64,000 nucleotides of DNA from Rhizobacter terrae. GTDB taxonomy: Bacteria; Pseudomonadota; Gammaproteobacteria; Burkholderiales; Burkholderiaceae_C. Made by a program: the position numbers and the translations under genes. The notes beneath the pieces were generated by a model. The model did not search any database. It was not told the DNA's origin and saw nothing but the letters and a program-made list of their open reading frames with translations. Below, piece by piece: positions 54,251 through 63,338 of the stretch. The stretch's first letter is position 1. The number at the start of each line of letters is the position of its first letter. The DNA is taken from NCBI RefSeq assembly GCF_003852895.1, contig NZ_QUSW01000012.1, positions 1-64,000 of the forward strand, in the 5' to 3' direction.

Positions 54251-56965
54251 TCAGCCCTTGAGCTGCCGCCCCAGCAGGTCCGGCAGCTCCAAGCCCTCCT
54301 TGCGCGCCTCGTCGAGCACGCGCTGGGCCAGGGCGCGGTCACTGATGGCCAGGGCGTAGTGGTAGCGCCTGATCACCGTTTCCGGCTGCAGCGGCTCGAC
54401 GGCCATGTGCAGCTGGATGAGCGCGTCATGTGTCGGATCCTGCTTCACGCGCGCGGCCAGGGTCTGCGCGTAGGCAGGATCCGCATATCGGAAGAGCAGC
54501 CACGCCCAGGGGCTGGAGCGGCTCGGGAAGCGGCGATCACGGTCGCGCAGGAGGGTCATCACCTCGACGATGTCCGGATCGGCCTGCACCAGGCGGCGGA
54601 ACTCGGGATCTTCGTCGTGGTGAAGGATCATCAGCGTCGACGCCTCGATGAGGCGCCCGTACTTGGCCAGGCTCGCCGCGAACGCCGGGTTGGCCTTGGC
54701 CAGTCGCAATGCGGCCCGGTTTTCCAGTGATTCCGTGAGCATCGACAAGGTGCCGGCACTCGGGCTGAGTGCGCGCGCCTTGTGCGCCACCTTCACGGCA
54801 CCATCGGCGTCGAAAGGCTGGCCCAGGCGTGCCAGTGCCGACTGTCCATCCACCCACTGGCCCGCCGCCACGGCCCACGAGGCCGGGCTGCGCTGAAGTG
54901 CGCTCTGGCCCATCAAGGCAGCAGCCTGCCGGACCTGGACCTGGGTCTCCTCGACATTCTTCTTCAGTTCCGAACCATCGGTCAGTTTGCGCAGGCGCTC
55001 CTTGCCGTCGGCCATGTCCACCTTGGCCGCCGTTGCGCGCGTCGCGATGGATTTCATCGCCCCGACATCGTCCACGATGGCGGCGATGGATCCGGAGAAC
55101 GCGTAGGCGCGCGGGTTGCGCGGGGCAAGCAGTGCAGCCTTCTCGCTGTAGGCCAGGCCCTTCTTCACGGCCTCGTTCTCCCGGATGGTGCGGCGCACGC
55201 GATCGAGCGAAGCCTCGTCGTCGTACAGGAAGGTGACCAGGTGGAAGTTGGCCGGCATGTGCAGCAATGGGAGGTCGATGCGTTCACCGAGGATGGCCGC
55301 TGCCGCTGCGGAGCCCACCGCGCCCACGTTGTTCAGCAAGAGGATGCTGTCCATGGGCATCAGTGCCAGGGCTTGGTCGAGCTGGGCCAGTCCGGCATCC
55401 CGATGCTTGGGATCGCCCTCCATCGAATACAGCGCCAGGTGAACCAGCGCCGAACTGTTGAGCTGCGTGGAGCTTTCCGGCATCTTGGCGAACTCCTCGG
55501 CCGCCAACTCGTAGTCGCGCTTGGCCGCGGCACGCTGGCCCTTTTGCTCGGCAATCTGTGCACGCACCGTGTGGATGGATGCGCGAATGCGGGCCTGCGA
55601 ACGGTCCGAGCGCTCCAGCCAGGCCAGTTCGTCCTGTGCATCGGTATTCATCACCGAGCGGAGGTGAGCGGCGGTCCAGCGAAGGTCATTGTCCGTGGCC
55701 TTGGCATGCGCTTCCTCGCTCAGCGCTCGCGCCTCCTGAACGGCGCCGATGGAGCGCAGCAGCACGGACACGTCGATCAACATTCCGGGCTCCCGCTTGT
55801 GCGAGGCCAGCAATTCGTCGAACAGCTTCTTGCCATCGGCCTGCTTGCCCAACCAGTAGTAGACCTGGCCCAGGTAGAGCCGGTACTTGTCCGTGTTGCC
55901 CACCACTCCGCGGATGGACAGGAACACTTTCTCCGCGGCCTGGAACTGCGCGTTGCGCGCCGCAGTGTCGCTCAAGGTCTGCGCACGCTGGACAGTCACG
56001 ATGCCCAGGTCCAATGCCACGGGCACGATGGCGGCCGACTGGCGCAACCCCTGCACCAAGGCCTTCAGCGCACCGCTGGCATTCATCTGCTCGTCGATGA
56101 AACCCGACACCATCTCGCGCTTGCCGGCTTCGTCGGCCGCGTCGTAGCGCTTGTAGAACTCGGCCGGCGCCTTGTCACGGCGCAGCATCTCGATGGAGGA
56201 CTTCTCGATGCCCGAGACCATGGCCTCGTAGTCGGCCTGCTGCTTCACGAAGACTTTCAGCTTCTCCTCGGTGTACGGCTGAAGCAGCGCATAGCTGTCG
56301 TCCAGCCGCCCCTTGGCTGCATAGATCTGGCCGAGGATGCGGGCGCCCTCGCCTTTTCCGAGCACGGCAGCGTGCGGTGCCAGCAGCACCTCACAGCGCG
56401 CGCAATCGCGGCGCTGGTCCAGCAGTTCAGCGTATTCAATGGCCGCCGCTGCATTGCGCGGATCCGCCGCCACGATGCGCTCCAGCAGCGGCAGCGTCGC
56501 CGTTGCGAGCTTGGCCTTGTCGGTCTCCACCACCTTGATGGCATCGAGGACGGCCTTGGCGCCGGCCGGGTCCTTGTCGGCATGCGCGGCCACCAGTGCC
56601 CAGCCGAGACCGGCCACGTCCTTGCCCGACATGGGCGCGTGTCCGGCTGCGCGTGCGCGCAGGCCATGCTGCAGCACCTGCGCCGCGTCGGCCGCGGGCA
56701 AGGCCTGCAAGGTGGCGAGGTCCAGCAGTCCTTTCAGGCCGACGGCACCCTGCGACGCCGCTTCGGTCCCCGATTGCGCCACACCCGCGAACAGCGCGGC
56801 CGACTGCACGACATGCCCTTCGGCCCTGGCCTGTGCCGCTTGCTTCAGCTGGCGTGCGGCCACCTGGCCGGGCGACTGGTAGTACTGCCAGCCGCCGAAT
56901 CCCACAACCGCCGCGGCAATGGCTGCCCCAGCGATGAGCTTCGCTCTCCCGACGTTTCCCGACAT
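54251..56965 (-). CDS. Large TPR-like repeat protein with one N-terminal membrane helix
   Basis: A 904-residue protein of unknown function. One N-terminal hydrophobic helix (LIAGAAIAAAVVGFGGW) anchors a long periplasmic or cytoplasmic alpha-helical domain. Many helix pairs have TPR character (for example DKYRLYLGQVYYWLGKQADG and ALAYSEKAALL-like stretches). It resembles PEP-CTERM/exopolysaccharide or secretion-linked TPR proteins only in general architecture. It is convergent with the beta-helix gene and divergent from the 57.2-kb gene. Confidence 0.7.
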   Translation of the reverse strand: MSGNVGRAKLIAGAAIAAAVVGFGGWQYYQSPGQVAARQLKQAAQARAEGHVVQSAALFAGVAQSGTEAASQGAVGLKGLLDLATLQALPAADAAQVLQHGLRARAAGHAPMSGKDVAGLGWALVAAHADKDPAGAKAVLDAIKVVETDKAKLATATLPLLERIVAADPRNAAAAIEYAELLDQRRDCARCEVLLAPHAAVLGKGEGARILGQIYAAKGRLDDSYALLQPYTEEKLKVFVKQQADYEAMVSGIEKSSIEMLRRDKAPAEFYKRYDAADEAGKREMVSGFIDEQMNASGALKALVQGLRQSAAIVPVALDLGIVTVQRAQTLSDTAARNAQFQAAEKVFLSIRGVVGNTDKYRLYLGQVYYWLGKQADGKKLFDELLASHKREPGMLIDVSVLLRSIGAVQEARALSEEAHAKATDNDLRWTAAHLRSVMNTDAQDELAWLERSDRSQARIRASIHTVRAQIAEQKGQRAAAKRDYELAAEEFAKMPESSTQLNSSALVHLALYSMEGDPKHRDAGLAQLDQALALMPMDSILLLNNVGAVGSAAAAAILGERIDLPLLHMPANFHLVTFLYDDEASLDRVRRTIRENEAVKKGLAYSEKAALLAPRNPRAYAFSGSIAAIVDDVGAMKSIATRATAAKVDMADGKERLRKLTDGSELKKNVEETQVQVRQAAALMGQSALQRSPASWAVAAGQWVDGQSALARLGQPFDADGAVKVAHKARALSPSAGTLSMLTESLENRAALRLAKANPAFAASLAKYGRLIEASTLMILHHDEDPEFRRLVQADPDIVEVMTLLRDRDRRFPSRSSPWAWLLFRYADPAYAQTLAARVKQDPTHDALIQLHMAVEPLQPETVIRRYHYALAISDRALAQRVLDEARKEGLELPDLLGRQLKG

Positions 56966-57082
56966 TTCATGATCCTGTTATTTGATGTGCCGGGGTCCCT
57001 CCCAGGCGGGGCGAAGCATAAGGCAGCACGTCAGGCCAGCGCACCCCGGTCGACCCGGCTACAGGCGCATCCTCGGGCAAAA

Positions 57083-57112
57083 GTCACGCCCGGAATCGGG
57101 TACACCCTAGCT
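57083..57112 (+). promoter_or_regulatory. Promoter-like motif shared with the 63.1-kb gene
   Basis: GTCAC (57083-57087) and CACCCTAGCT (57103-57112) stand about 97 nt before the start at 57209. The ten bases CACCCTAGCT recur exactly, in the same orientation to the gene, upstream of the minus-strand gene at 62484-63092, again with a CAC element 15-16 nt before it. The spacing is like that of extracytoplasmic-function sigma promoters. Confidence 0.45.
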
Positions 57113-57208
57113 CGGGCGCGTCCGATCTGGGCGTCGTCGAACGCGGTGGATATGGTCTGGAGGTCCGAGCCTTGAGCTCGCCCTTCATGCCGTCCCACGG
57201 AGTCCACC

Positions 57209-58630
57209 ATGCCCCTGACCGTCGACCAGGCCGCCCAGAAGATCCACAACCTCGTGCAAGACGATGGCTTCTGGGGCACATCACGCAACGACCACATGCA
57301 CGAGGTGCGCGACCTGCTCAAGCAGTATTCGCCGGCCGACGCCAACGCCATCATCTCCAAGCTCAGCGAAGGCGACCTCCACGGGCTGGCCGATGACGTC
57401 AACTCCGGCGGCATCTTCGGCGCACAGGGCCTGTCGGGCGACGAGAAGCGCGACATGTTCAACGACCTCGCCAAGGAACTGGACGGTACGCAGCTCGGAC
57501 GCCTGGCCAATGCCTTCAGCGACCGCGGTGACGTGCTCGCGCTCAGCGACTCGGTGGCCACCTTCGGCTCCGGCCAGGCCAAGGTCGACTACGTCAAGGC
57601 CATTGCGGCGCACTCCACCGACCGCGAGGCCAAGATCGACACCGGCTTCGGCTACTCCAGCACCACCTTCGGCGACAAGGAAGCCATTGGCATCGGCAAG
57701 GTGCTGGCCAGCCTGAAGAACGACCCGGCCTCCTTCAATGCCGCCGTCACCGCGCTCAGTCCCGAGCAACTCGCATCAGTGGTGAAGGCCGGCGAAGGCG
57801 AGCGCATGACCAGCTACTCCGGCGGCATGGGCGTGTCGCAGCCTCAGACGACCTTCGACCCCGCAGGACTGCGCGGCATCCTCGACGCGGCCGCCAACAG
57901 CAGCCACCCGGTCGTGAAGGCGCGGGTCTTCACCGCGGCCACCACCGCCCTGAGCGACATCCGCGGTTCCGACACGCTGCTCACGCCCAACCCGAGCGCG
58001 GGCGACGCTGCCAAGGTCGTGGCCGAGGGGCTGACCAAGGTGATGGACTCGGACACCCGAGGCATCGTCAACGAGCTGAACAATCGCGATGCCAGCGGCA
58101 AGGCGCTCACGACCTACCTGCAGGAAGTGATCAAGGAAGACCCCAACTCCACCAACCCCGCCATCGGCCGCCAGATCGCGGCGCTGCAAGGCGCGGGCAC
58201 CGGCATGAGCGCCGCCCAGTACATCAACACGCCGGAGAAGACGGCCAACGGCGACAGCTTCTACCGCAACGCGCAGAACCTGGGCTACTACTCCGGCGCG
58301 GTGCAGGCGGGCATCAACAAGATGAACGCCGACGACAAGACCAAGGGCGACATCCTGAGCAACGTGTTCAGCACGGCGATCACGGTGGGCACCACGGCCA
58401 TCACCAAGATGCCGACCTCCGGCAAGATCGCTTCGGGCATCTTCAATGGCCTGACCAAGGAGGCCCTGCGCGAGATCGTGGCCGACGTGAGCGCGGGCCG
58501 CAAGTCGCTGCGCGATGCGCTGAGCGAGATGGCGCTGCCCAAGGACCCCGGCGCCACCAACCGCTACCGCGGACCGGCGGATCCGTTCTTCCAGGGGGCC
58601 GCCAACACGGTGGTGCTGGCCAACCAGTGA
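57209..58630 (+). CDS. Hypothetical protein, possible type III secretion-associated protein
   Basis: A 473-residue protein without signal peptide or clear membrane helix. It is mostly helical, with the N-terminus rich in short motifs (LSEGDLHGLADDVNSGG, LGRLANAFSDRGDVLALSD) and a weakly hydrophobic stretch around residue 395 (VFSTAITVGTTAITK). I do not recognise its family with certainty. Lack of a Sec signal, a polar helical N-terminus and the promoter motif shared with a needle-like gene beside an SctU gene make a secreted effector or translocon-related role possible. Confidence 0.62.
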   Translation: MPLTVDQAAQKIHNLVQDDGFWGTSRNDHMHEVRDLLKQYSPADANAIISKLSEGDLHGLADDVNSGGIFGAQGLSGDEKRDMFNDLAKELDGTQLGRLANAFSDRGDVLALSDSVATFGSGQAKVDYVKAIAAHSTDREAKIDTGFGYSSTTFGDKEAIGIGKVLASLKNDPASFNAAVTALSPEQLASVVKAGEGERMTSYSGGMGVSQPQTTFDPAGLRGILDAAANSSHPVVKARVFTAATTALSDIRGSDTLLTPNPSAGDAAKVVAEGLTKVMDSDTRGIVNELNNRDASGKALTTYLQEVIKEDPNSTNPAIGRQIAALQGAGTGMSAAQYINTPEKTANGDSFYRNAQNLGYYSGAVQAGINKMNADDKTKGDILSNVFSTAITVGTTAITKMPTSGKIASGIFNGLTKEALREIVADVSAGRKSLRDALSEMALPKDPGATNRYRGPADPFFQGAANTVVLANQ

Positions 58631-58640
58631 TACTCGGTGC

Positions 58641-59123
58641 ATGCGATGCACGACCGATGAGCTGCCTTCGTTTTCGCGCCGACGCCTGCTGGGCATGGCA
58701 GGCCTGGCCTTGACCACCCTGCCCGGCTGTTCCGACCGCGGCCCGGCCTCGCCTGAGCTGGCGCCGCCGCAAGCGGCGCCCATTGGTGCGCGCGGCGTGT
58801 TCGACCTCGCCCTGTCGGATGCAGAAGTCGCCATCGCCGACAGCGTCGGCCGCGATCACGGCAAGCTCGACGTCATGCGGCATCGGCTGTCACCGTCAAT
58901 GAGCTGGCAGTCGTTGTGCGAGTTCTATGCGCAGCGGCTGGGCGACGGCTGGAAGGTGCTGACGACCTACCCGGAGAACCATGCCGCCTTCCTGCTGCGC
59001 GCATGGGAGCATCCATCGCTGCTGGGCGGCGGGCCGGTGCTGGTGGCGGCGTGGTTCAAGGAAACGGCCGTCGATGCCGAGGGCCGCCTGTTCCGCCCGC
59101 TGCTGGTGGCCGCCTCGCGTTGA
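58641..59123 (+). CDS. Hypothetical Tat-type lipoprotein
   Basis: A 160-residue exported protein. It has a twin-arginine motif (FSRRRLLGMAGLALTTLPGC) with a Cys that fits lipid modification. The mature domain of about 110 residues (MSWQSLCEFYAQRLGDGWKV, then VLVAAWFKE) has no family I recognise. It starts 10 nt after the previous gene, so the two are likely co-transcribed. Confidence 0.6.
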   Translation: MRCTTDELPSFSRRRLLGMAGLALTTLPGCSDRGPASPELAPPQAAPIGARGVFDLALSDAEVAIADSVGRDHGKLDVMRHRLSPSMSWQSLCEFYAQRLGDGWKVLTTYPENHAAFLLRAWEHPSLLGGGPVLVAAWFKETAVDAEGRLFRPLLVAASR

Positions 59124-59138
59124 GAGGAGCCGCACGCC

Positions 59139-59942
59139 TCAGGGCGTGTCGCTGCGCCACCTCAGGATGTCATCCACCAGCGCTTCGTTCGGATACCTCG
59201 TTCCGTCGTATCGCAGCCTCACCTTGAGCGGCTTGCGCCTGGCCTTGTGCCCCTCAGGGACGCGCGACGTCCCGGTGATGACGAGGTCCTTGAAGCCATT
59301 CGTGGTGCCGGCACCGACGGCGATGCTGAAACCCGCCTGCTCGATCTCATCGTCCTCCGTCTCGACCGGGCTGCACGCCGGGTTGCTGCCCTTGACAAAC
59401 CACCAGTGCGACAGCCACACCTCTTCGAGCACGGGGCGGATGTGTTCTTTCTCCACGACGTACAAGGAACGCGTCGGCCCAAGGCCGCCTTCGGCGCAGC
59501 GAGGGCCAGGCGTGCCGCTGGCAATGTCCAGGCCGAACGCTCGCACCCCCGGCGAGAGCTCATAGCGCGCCGTGTCGATGCGCAGGCTGCCGCCATAGAT
59601 CGACACCACCGCATCCTCGCCGATGCTGCCGCGATGGCTGGCCACCACCAGGCCATCGCCAACACGAATCACCGCGAGGAAGAGCGACTTGCGCGACTCC
59701 TCGCCCTGGTCGTAGGCCACCGCGGCGATCAGCAGTTGGCTGTCCATCGGCCAGGCCTTGCATGCGCTGGACACGACGATGCCTTCATCGTCCCGGGGCT
59801 TGAAGTGGTCCAGCTCCAGCACACGGCCGATGCGTTCGATGACCGACGGTGGGCATGCCTGGTCGCGCTCGGCCGCCCAGGCAGCGTCGACGCACAGCAT
59901 GCACCCCGTCGCCAGCACGCTGACGAACAGCGAGGTCTTCAT
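59139..59942 (-). CDS. Hypothetical exported protein
   Basis: A 267-residue protein with signal peptide (LATGCMLCVDAAWA). The mature part has several Cys (SACKAW, PRCAEG, NPACSP) that could form disulfides, and beta-rich character (VVSIYGGSLRIDTARYEL). The family is unknown to me. The start (ATG 59942) is 2 nt from the acetyltransferase stop on the same strand, so they form one transcript. Confidence 0.62.
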   Translation of the reverse strand: MKTSLFVSVLATGCMLCVDAAWAAERDQACPPSVIERIGRVLELDHFKPRDDEGIVVSSACKAWPMDSQLLIAAVAYDQGEESRKSLFLAVIRVGDGLVVASHRGSIGEDAVVSIYGGSLRIDTARYELSPGVRAFGLDIASGTPGPRCAEGGLGPTRSLYVVEKEHIRPVLEEVWLSHWWFVKGSNPACSPVETEDDEIEQAGFSIAVGAGTTNGFKDLVITGTSRVPEGHKARRKPLKVRLRYDGTRYPNEALVDDILRWRSDTP

Positions 59943-59944
59943 GT

Positions 59945-60634
59945 TCAAAGTATGGTGCTGCTTGACTGACTCGTGGTGGACTTTTCGAGGCTCGCGCGCA
60001 TGCGCTGCCGGCGCGGCGTGGCCCTGGCGCGCATCCACAGGTCCCGATCGATGACGAACCAGCTCGCCGCCGCGCCGCTGCATGGGCGGTCGCCGTCGTG
60101 CCGGAACCCCAGCGTGCGCAGCACATGCCGCACCGAGCGGTGCTGCGGATGGCAGATGCCCCACACACGCGGCAGGCCCAGTTCCAGGAAGGCCTTGTCC
60201 AGCAGGCGCTCGCCGCCGTCGTGCACCAGCCCGCTGCCCCACACCTCGGGAATCAGCCTGCAGCCGATCTCCACCTCCTGCGGCATGTCCGTGACGCGCA
60301 TGAGGTTGAACCAGCCCACGAAGCACGGCACGGGCCTGGAAAACAAGGCCAGCGCCTCATCGCTCAGCGAAGCCTGCACCTCCGGGTTCGCCAGGTCTTC
60401 GTCCGACAAGGCGGCCACCCAGCGCTCGGCGCACCAGATGCCCAGGCCCGGATGGGTTCGGTAGTAGGCCTGCATGCGCTCGATGAAGGCATGCGCGACG
60501 CGGGCATCGTCCAGCGGGAAGTCATCCACCAGCAAGGCCCGCACGCGGGCATCGGCATGCATGGCGGTGATGGCCTCGCGGTCGCGGTGCTCGAACTCGC
60601 GAAGGCTCAGCCGTGGCGTGTCCTGCTCTGCCAT
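59945..60634 (-). CDS. GNAT-family N-acetyltransferase (RimJ/RimL type)
   Basis: A 229-residue acetyltransferase. The opening LSLREFEHRDREAITAM, the EVEIGCRLIPEVWGSGLVHD acetyl-CoA region and the late HPQHRSVRHVLRTLGF block are typical of the Acetyltransf_3 branch, which modifies protein N-termini or small amines. Its target is unknown. ATG 60634 was chosen since the domain begins within 12 residues. Confidence 0.8.
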   Translation of the reverse strand: MAEQDTPRLSLREFEHRDREAITAMHADARVRALLVDDFPLDDARVAHAFIERMQAYYRTHPGLGIWCAERWVAALSDEDLANPEVQASLSDEALALFSRPVPCFVGWFNLMRVTDMPQEVEIGCRLIPEVWGSGLVHDGGERLLDKAFLELGLPRVWGICHPQHRSVRHVLRTLGFRHDGDRPCSGAAASWFVIDRDLWMRARATPRRQRMRASLEKSTTSQSSSTIL

Positions 60635-60648
60635 CAGCCCGGGCCGCG

Positions 60649-61653
60649 TCAGCTCGCCGTCCAGTACACCGGCCCGCAGCTGCGCGCCGGCACCGATCCC
60701 TGCTTCATCACCGCGGCCGTGCTGGTCACGTCCTGGTTCGCCGTGGTGGCGGACAGCGGCACGATGTCGGGCTCGGGCGAACCCGACCCGAGCGGCGGGC
60801 AATCGCCACGCACCACCGTGACCTTGGTGCCGTCCGGGCTCCATGCGGGCCACGCCTGGCCGGCATGCACCTGCGACAACTGCGTGAGGCTGGACCCATC
60901 CACGTTGATGCGCCACAGCGCCCCGCCCTGGATGAAGGCGATGGCCGATCCATCCGGCGACACCGCCGGCTGCGATGGCGCGTTGCCGGCACTGCCCAGG
61001 CCGATCGCGCCGATGCGCACCGGCGTGGACGGCGCCGCGAGCGGGATGCTGAACAAGCCGTCGTCGCCAGCGGCCACGATGGCACTCGCGCCCAGCCACA
61101 CCGGGTCATGCAGGCCGCTGGCGTGCATCAGCACGTTGGCGCTCGCGTCGACGGCGTAGATGTGGTCGGTGTCCGGCGTGCCCAGCCCATTGTTCTCGAT
61201 CGTGTGCAAGGCGAAGCGCGTGCCGTCCGACGATGGCTGGACGGGGCCGGACACACGCAATCCGGCGGAGCTGATGACGGGCAGCGACTTCACGAACTGG
61301 AAGGTGCCGGCGGTGTACTGCCACAGGTTGACGGTGTACTCGTTGGGTGCAGCGGTCGTGTGGGTCACCACCGTCACGTCGGTGAAGAGGCCGCCACCGT
61401 AGCCGAGCTGGTCGTTGCTGTCGGTGGCCAGGGCCTTCTTGCTTTCCACGCCGGCCGACACGTCCAGGCGCGATGCGGATCCGGCCTGCGTGTAGAACAT
61501 GGCGCCGCTGCCACCAGGCCCCGGCGGCGGCGGTGTGGGAGTCGGCGTGGGCGCCGAGCTGCTGCCGCCTCCGCCGCATCCGGCCACGATGGCCAACGCC
61601 AGCACTGCGCCGGCGGCTTGAATGTATCCAGACTTCTTCGACATCACATCCAT
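60649..61653 (-). CDS. Lipoprotein with TolB/PD40-like beta-propeller repeats
   Basis: A 334-residue predicted lipoprotein (LAIVAGC lipobox, then Gly and Thr-Pro-rich linker). The mature region has propeller-type repeats of the PD40 kind (QPAVSPDGSAIAFIQGGALW, AWPAWSPDGTKVTVV). Such domains bind proteins or peptidoglycan-associated partners. The function is unknown. ATG 61644 is an alternative start. Confidence 0.65.
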   Translation of the reverse strand: MDVMSKKSGYIQAAGAVLALAIVAGCGGGGSSSAPTPTPTPPPPGPGGSGAMFYTQAGSASRLDVSAGVESKKALATDSNDQLGYGGGLFTDVTVVTHTTAAPNEYTVNLWQYTAGTFQFVKSLPVISSAGLRVSGPVQPSSDGTRFALHTIENNGLGTPDTDHIYAVDASANVLMHASGLHDPVWLGASAIVAAGDDGLFSIPLAAPSTPVRIGAIGLGSAGNAPSQPAVSPDGSAIAFIQGGALWRINVDGSSLTQLSQVHAGQAWPAWSPDGTKVTVVRGDCPPLGSGSPEPDIVPLSATTANQDVTSTAAVMKQGSVPARSCGPVYWTAS

Positions 61654-61672
61654 CCCTGGTCGTCTTGCAGGT

Positions 61673-62395
61673 TCAGTTCAACGACAGACCCTTTGCCGTC
61701 ACCTGCACCCGCTCGGCATCGGTCTTGAGAAACTGTTCGAGGTTGCCCTTGGCGATCTGCCGCATGTTGGCGGCCACCGCGTCATTGGGCTTTTGCTTGA
61801 GCGCCATCTGCACCGTGGCCAGGAAGAGGCCTCGGATGACCATCTGGTCGTACATGTCGCGCTTCTCGGCCGCGGAGGCCCGCAGGAACTCCGGGTTCGA
61901 CGCGATGATCTGGCGCATCTGCGACACCAGCGCCGGGAAGTTCTCGTCGGGGAAGTCGGAGTTGCGGTAGGCCATCCACGAGCCCGCGACGAAGGCCGCC
62001 ACGGCGCCCGCCAGGTCGTTGGCGGGAATGTTGAAGCGCTGCTCGATCTTGCGGTAGCCATCCAGCAATTCGCGGAAGGCGCGCTCGGTCTCGGCTCGCT
62101 TGTCGGGCGGATAGTTGGCCGCCAGTTGCGCCGGCACGTTGGACGCGCTGCGCGTGGGCACCACGGTGGGCGACAGGCCCGCGCTGGTCGTCAGCGCCGC
62201 CGCCTTGCCCTGCGTGGCCACGGCCTTCTCGGGCTGCCCGATGTGCTTGCGCCACTCGGACATGTACACGTTGGAGTTGTTGTTCCAGGTGCCCACGCTC
62301 ATCATGGGCACGTAGTCGATGTAGGCGCGGGCCGGCCCCGCCATCGCCAATGCTGCGCCGGCGGCGAGCGCCAGGCGTCGGAACGTGGACTTCAT
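61673..62395 (-). CDS. DUF6683-like exported protein
   Basis: A 240-residue protein with signal peptide (LALAAGAALAMAGPARA). The mature part (YPPDKRAETERAFRELLDGY, DLAGAVAAFVAGSWMAYRN, EKRDMYDQMVIRGLFLA) fits the helical DUF6683 family as I remember it; function is unknown. GGGAGA lies 9 nt before the start. It is in a minus-strand row with the needle-like gene, but a strong terminator separates them. Confidence 0.68.
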   Translation of the reverse strand: MKSTFRRLALAAGAALAMAGPARAYIDYVPMMSVGTWNNNSNVYMSEWRKHIGQPEKAVATQGKAAALTTSAGLSPTVVPTRSASNVPAQLAANYPPDKRAETERAFRELLDGYRKIEQRFNIPANDLAGAVAAFVAGSWMAYRNSDFPDENFPALVSQMRQIIASNPEFLRASAAEKRDMYDQMVIRGLFLATVQMALKQKPNDAVAANMRQIAKGNLEQFLKTDAERVQVTAKGLSLN

Positions 62396-62411
62396 CTGTG
62401 CATCTCCCAAT

Positions 62412-62447
62412 GGAAAAAGGAAGGCAGGAGACCATCTCCTGCCTTCC
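62412..62447 (-). terminator. Strong Rho-independent terminator (minus strand)
   Basis: Thirteen-bp perfect stem: positions 62435-62447 pair with 62419-62431 across a 3-nt loop. On the minus strand it is followed by TTTTTCC (62418-62412). It lies 36 nt after the stop of the 62484-63092 gene and is the clearest terminator in the window, consistent with high expression of that gene. Confidence 0.9.
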
Positions 62448-62483
62448 GGTGACCCGCTTGCGCGGGCCGAGCGCGAAGCGCCC

Positions 62484-63092
62484 TTATTGCTTGCGAGCCG
62501 CGGTGCTCAGCGCTTCGCCGATGGTCTTGATGGCCTGGTCGGCGGAGTTCATCATGAAGCTCAGGCGCTGCGAAGCGGTCTGCAGCTCGGTCATGGTGCT
62601 GGGCTTGTCCTTGGCGTTCTGGTCGGTGATTTCCGACGACAGCTGCTGCACCTTGGCGGCTTGCGCATCCAGCGCCTTGCCCAGGGCCTCGGCCAGGGCT
62701 TCCAGCCAGCTGCCGGAACCCTTCTTCTTCGTGCTCTTGATGTTCTGCACCGCGTTGTCGACGATGCTCTTGGACAGGTCGTTCTTGAAGTCGTCCACCG
62801 CGCTGCCGGCGGTCTCCTTCAGGTGGCTGTCCACAGCCGGGTCGCTTTGCTTGGTGAGCTGGCCCACCACCGAGTCCACCACCTGGCCGATGAGGCTGGT
62901 GAGGAACTTGGGCATGCCGAACTCCTGGGCCAGCGTGGTCGCGGCCATCTTGACGGCCTCGCCGATCGCGGTCGTGAGCAGGTTGCTCAGGCCGCCGGCC
63001 AGGGCCAGGGGCGGGAAGGCGATGGACGCGACACTCAAGAGCGCGCCGAAGATGTTGCCGCCGCCAAAAACGCTGTTCAATGCACCAGACAT
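62484..63092 (-). CDS. Probable type III secretion filament/needle-like or secreted protein
   Basis: A 202-residue protein without a Sec signal. A Gly/Ser-rich start and hydrophobic segment (IFGALLSVASIAFPPLALAG) are followed by polar amphipathic helices, ending LSFMMNSADQAIKTIGEALS, a pattern reminiscent of EspA/needle-type C-termini that polymerise by coiled coil. It stands as a single gene with its own promoter motif and a strong terminator, next to sctU, fitting an abundant extracellular component. The assignment is by pattern and context only. Confidence 0.6.
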   Translation of the reverse strand: MSGALNSVFGGGNIFGALLSVASIAFPPLALAGGLSNLLTTAIGEAVKMAATTLAQEFGMPKFLTSLIGQVVDSVVGQLTKQSDPAVDSHLKETAGSAVDDFKNDLSKSIVDNAVQNIKSTKKKGSGSWLEALAEALGKALDAQAAKVQQLSSEITDQNAKDKPSTMTELQTASQRLSFMMNSADQAIKTIGEALSTAARKQ

Positions 63093-63216
63093 GGGGTCTC
63101 TCCTGGAACGTGGGTTGATTCATCGTGCCGCCTGCGCCGCGTTGTTCGTTTTGGCGTCGGCTGACGGGATGAATTGAAGGCGATGCCTCACGTTCGGAAT
63201 AGCTGGTGCGTGCCAT

Positions 63217-63247
63217 AGCTAGGGTGCGCCAGAGGTCGTTGTGCTTG
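63217..63247 (-). promoter_or_regulatory. Promoter-like motif shared with the 57.2-kb gene
   Basis: On the minus strand CAAGCAC (63247-63241) and CACCCTAGCT (63226-63217) lie about 125 nt before the start of the needle-like gene. The decamer and the following GGC-CG bases match the motif at 57083-57112. No other gene lies between this motif and the start; the rest of the 246-nt gap shows nothing else clear. Confidence 0.45.
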
Positions 63248-63338
63248 TCCCTTGAAGACGCGCGAGTGTGCCTTCCGGCTGACAAGCCGATCACGGTCTG
63301 CGTGTATCCAATGGTGTCGCCATGCAGGCGCAATGAGG

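Noticed and set aside
57031-57582. Minus-strand frame overlapping the start of the 57.2-kb gene
   Set aside because: Unstructured composition and conflict with a better plus-strand gene.
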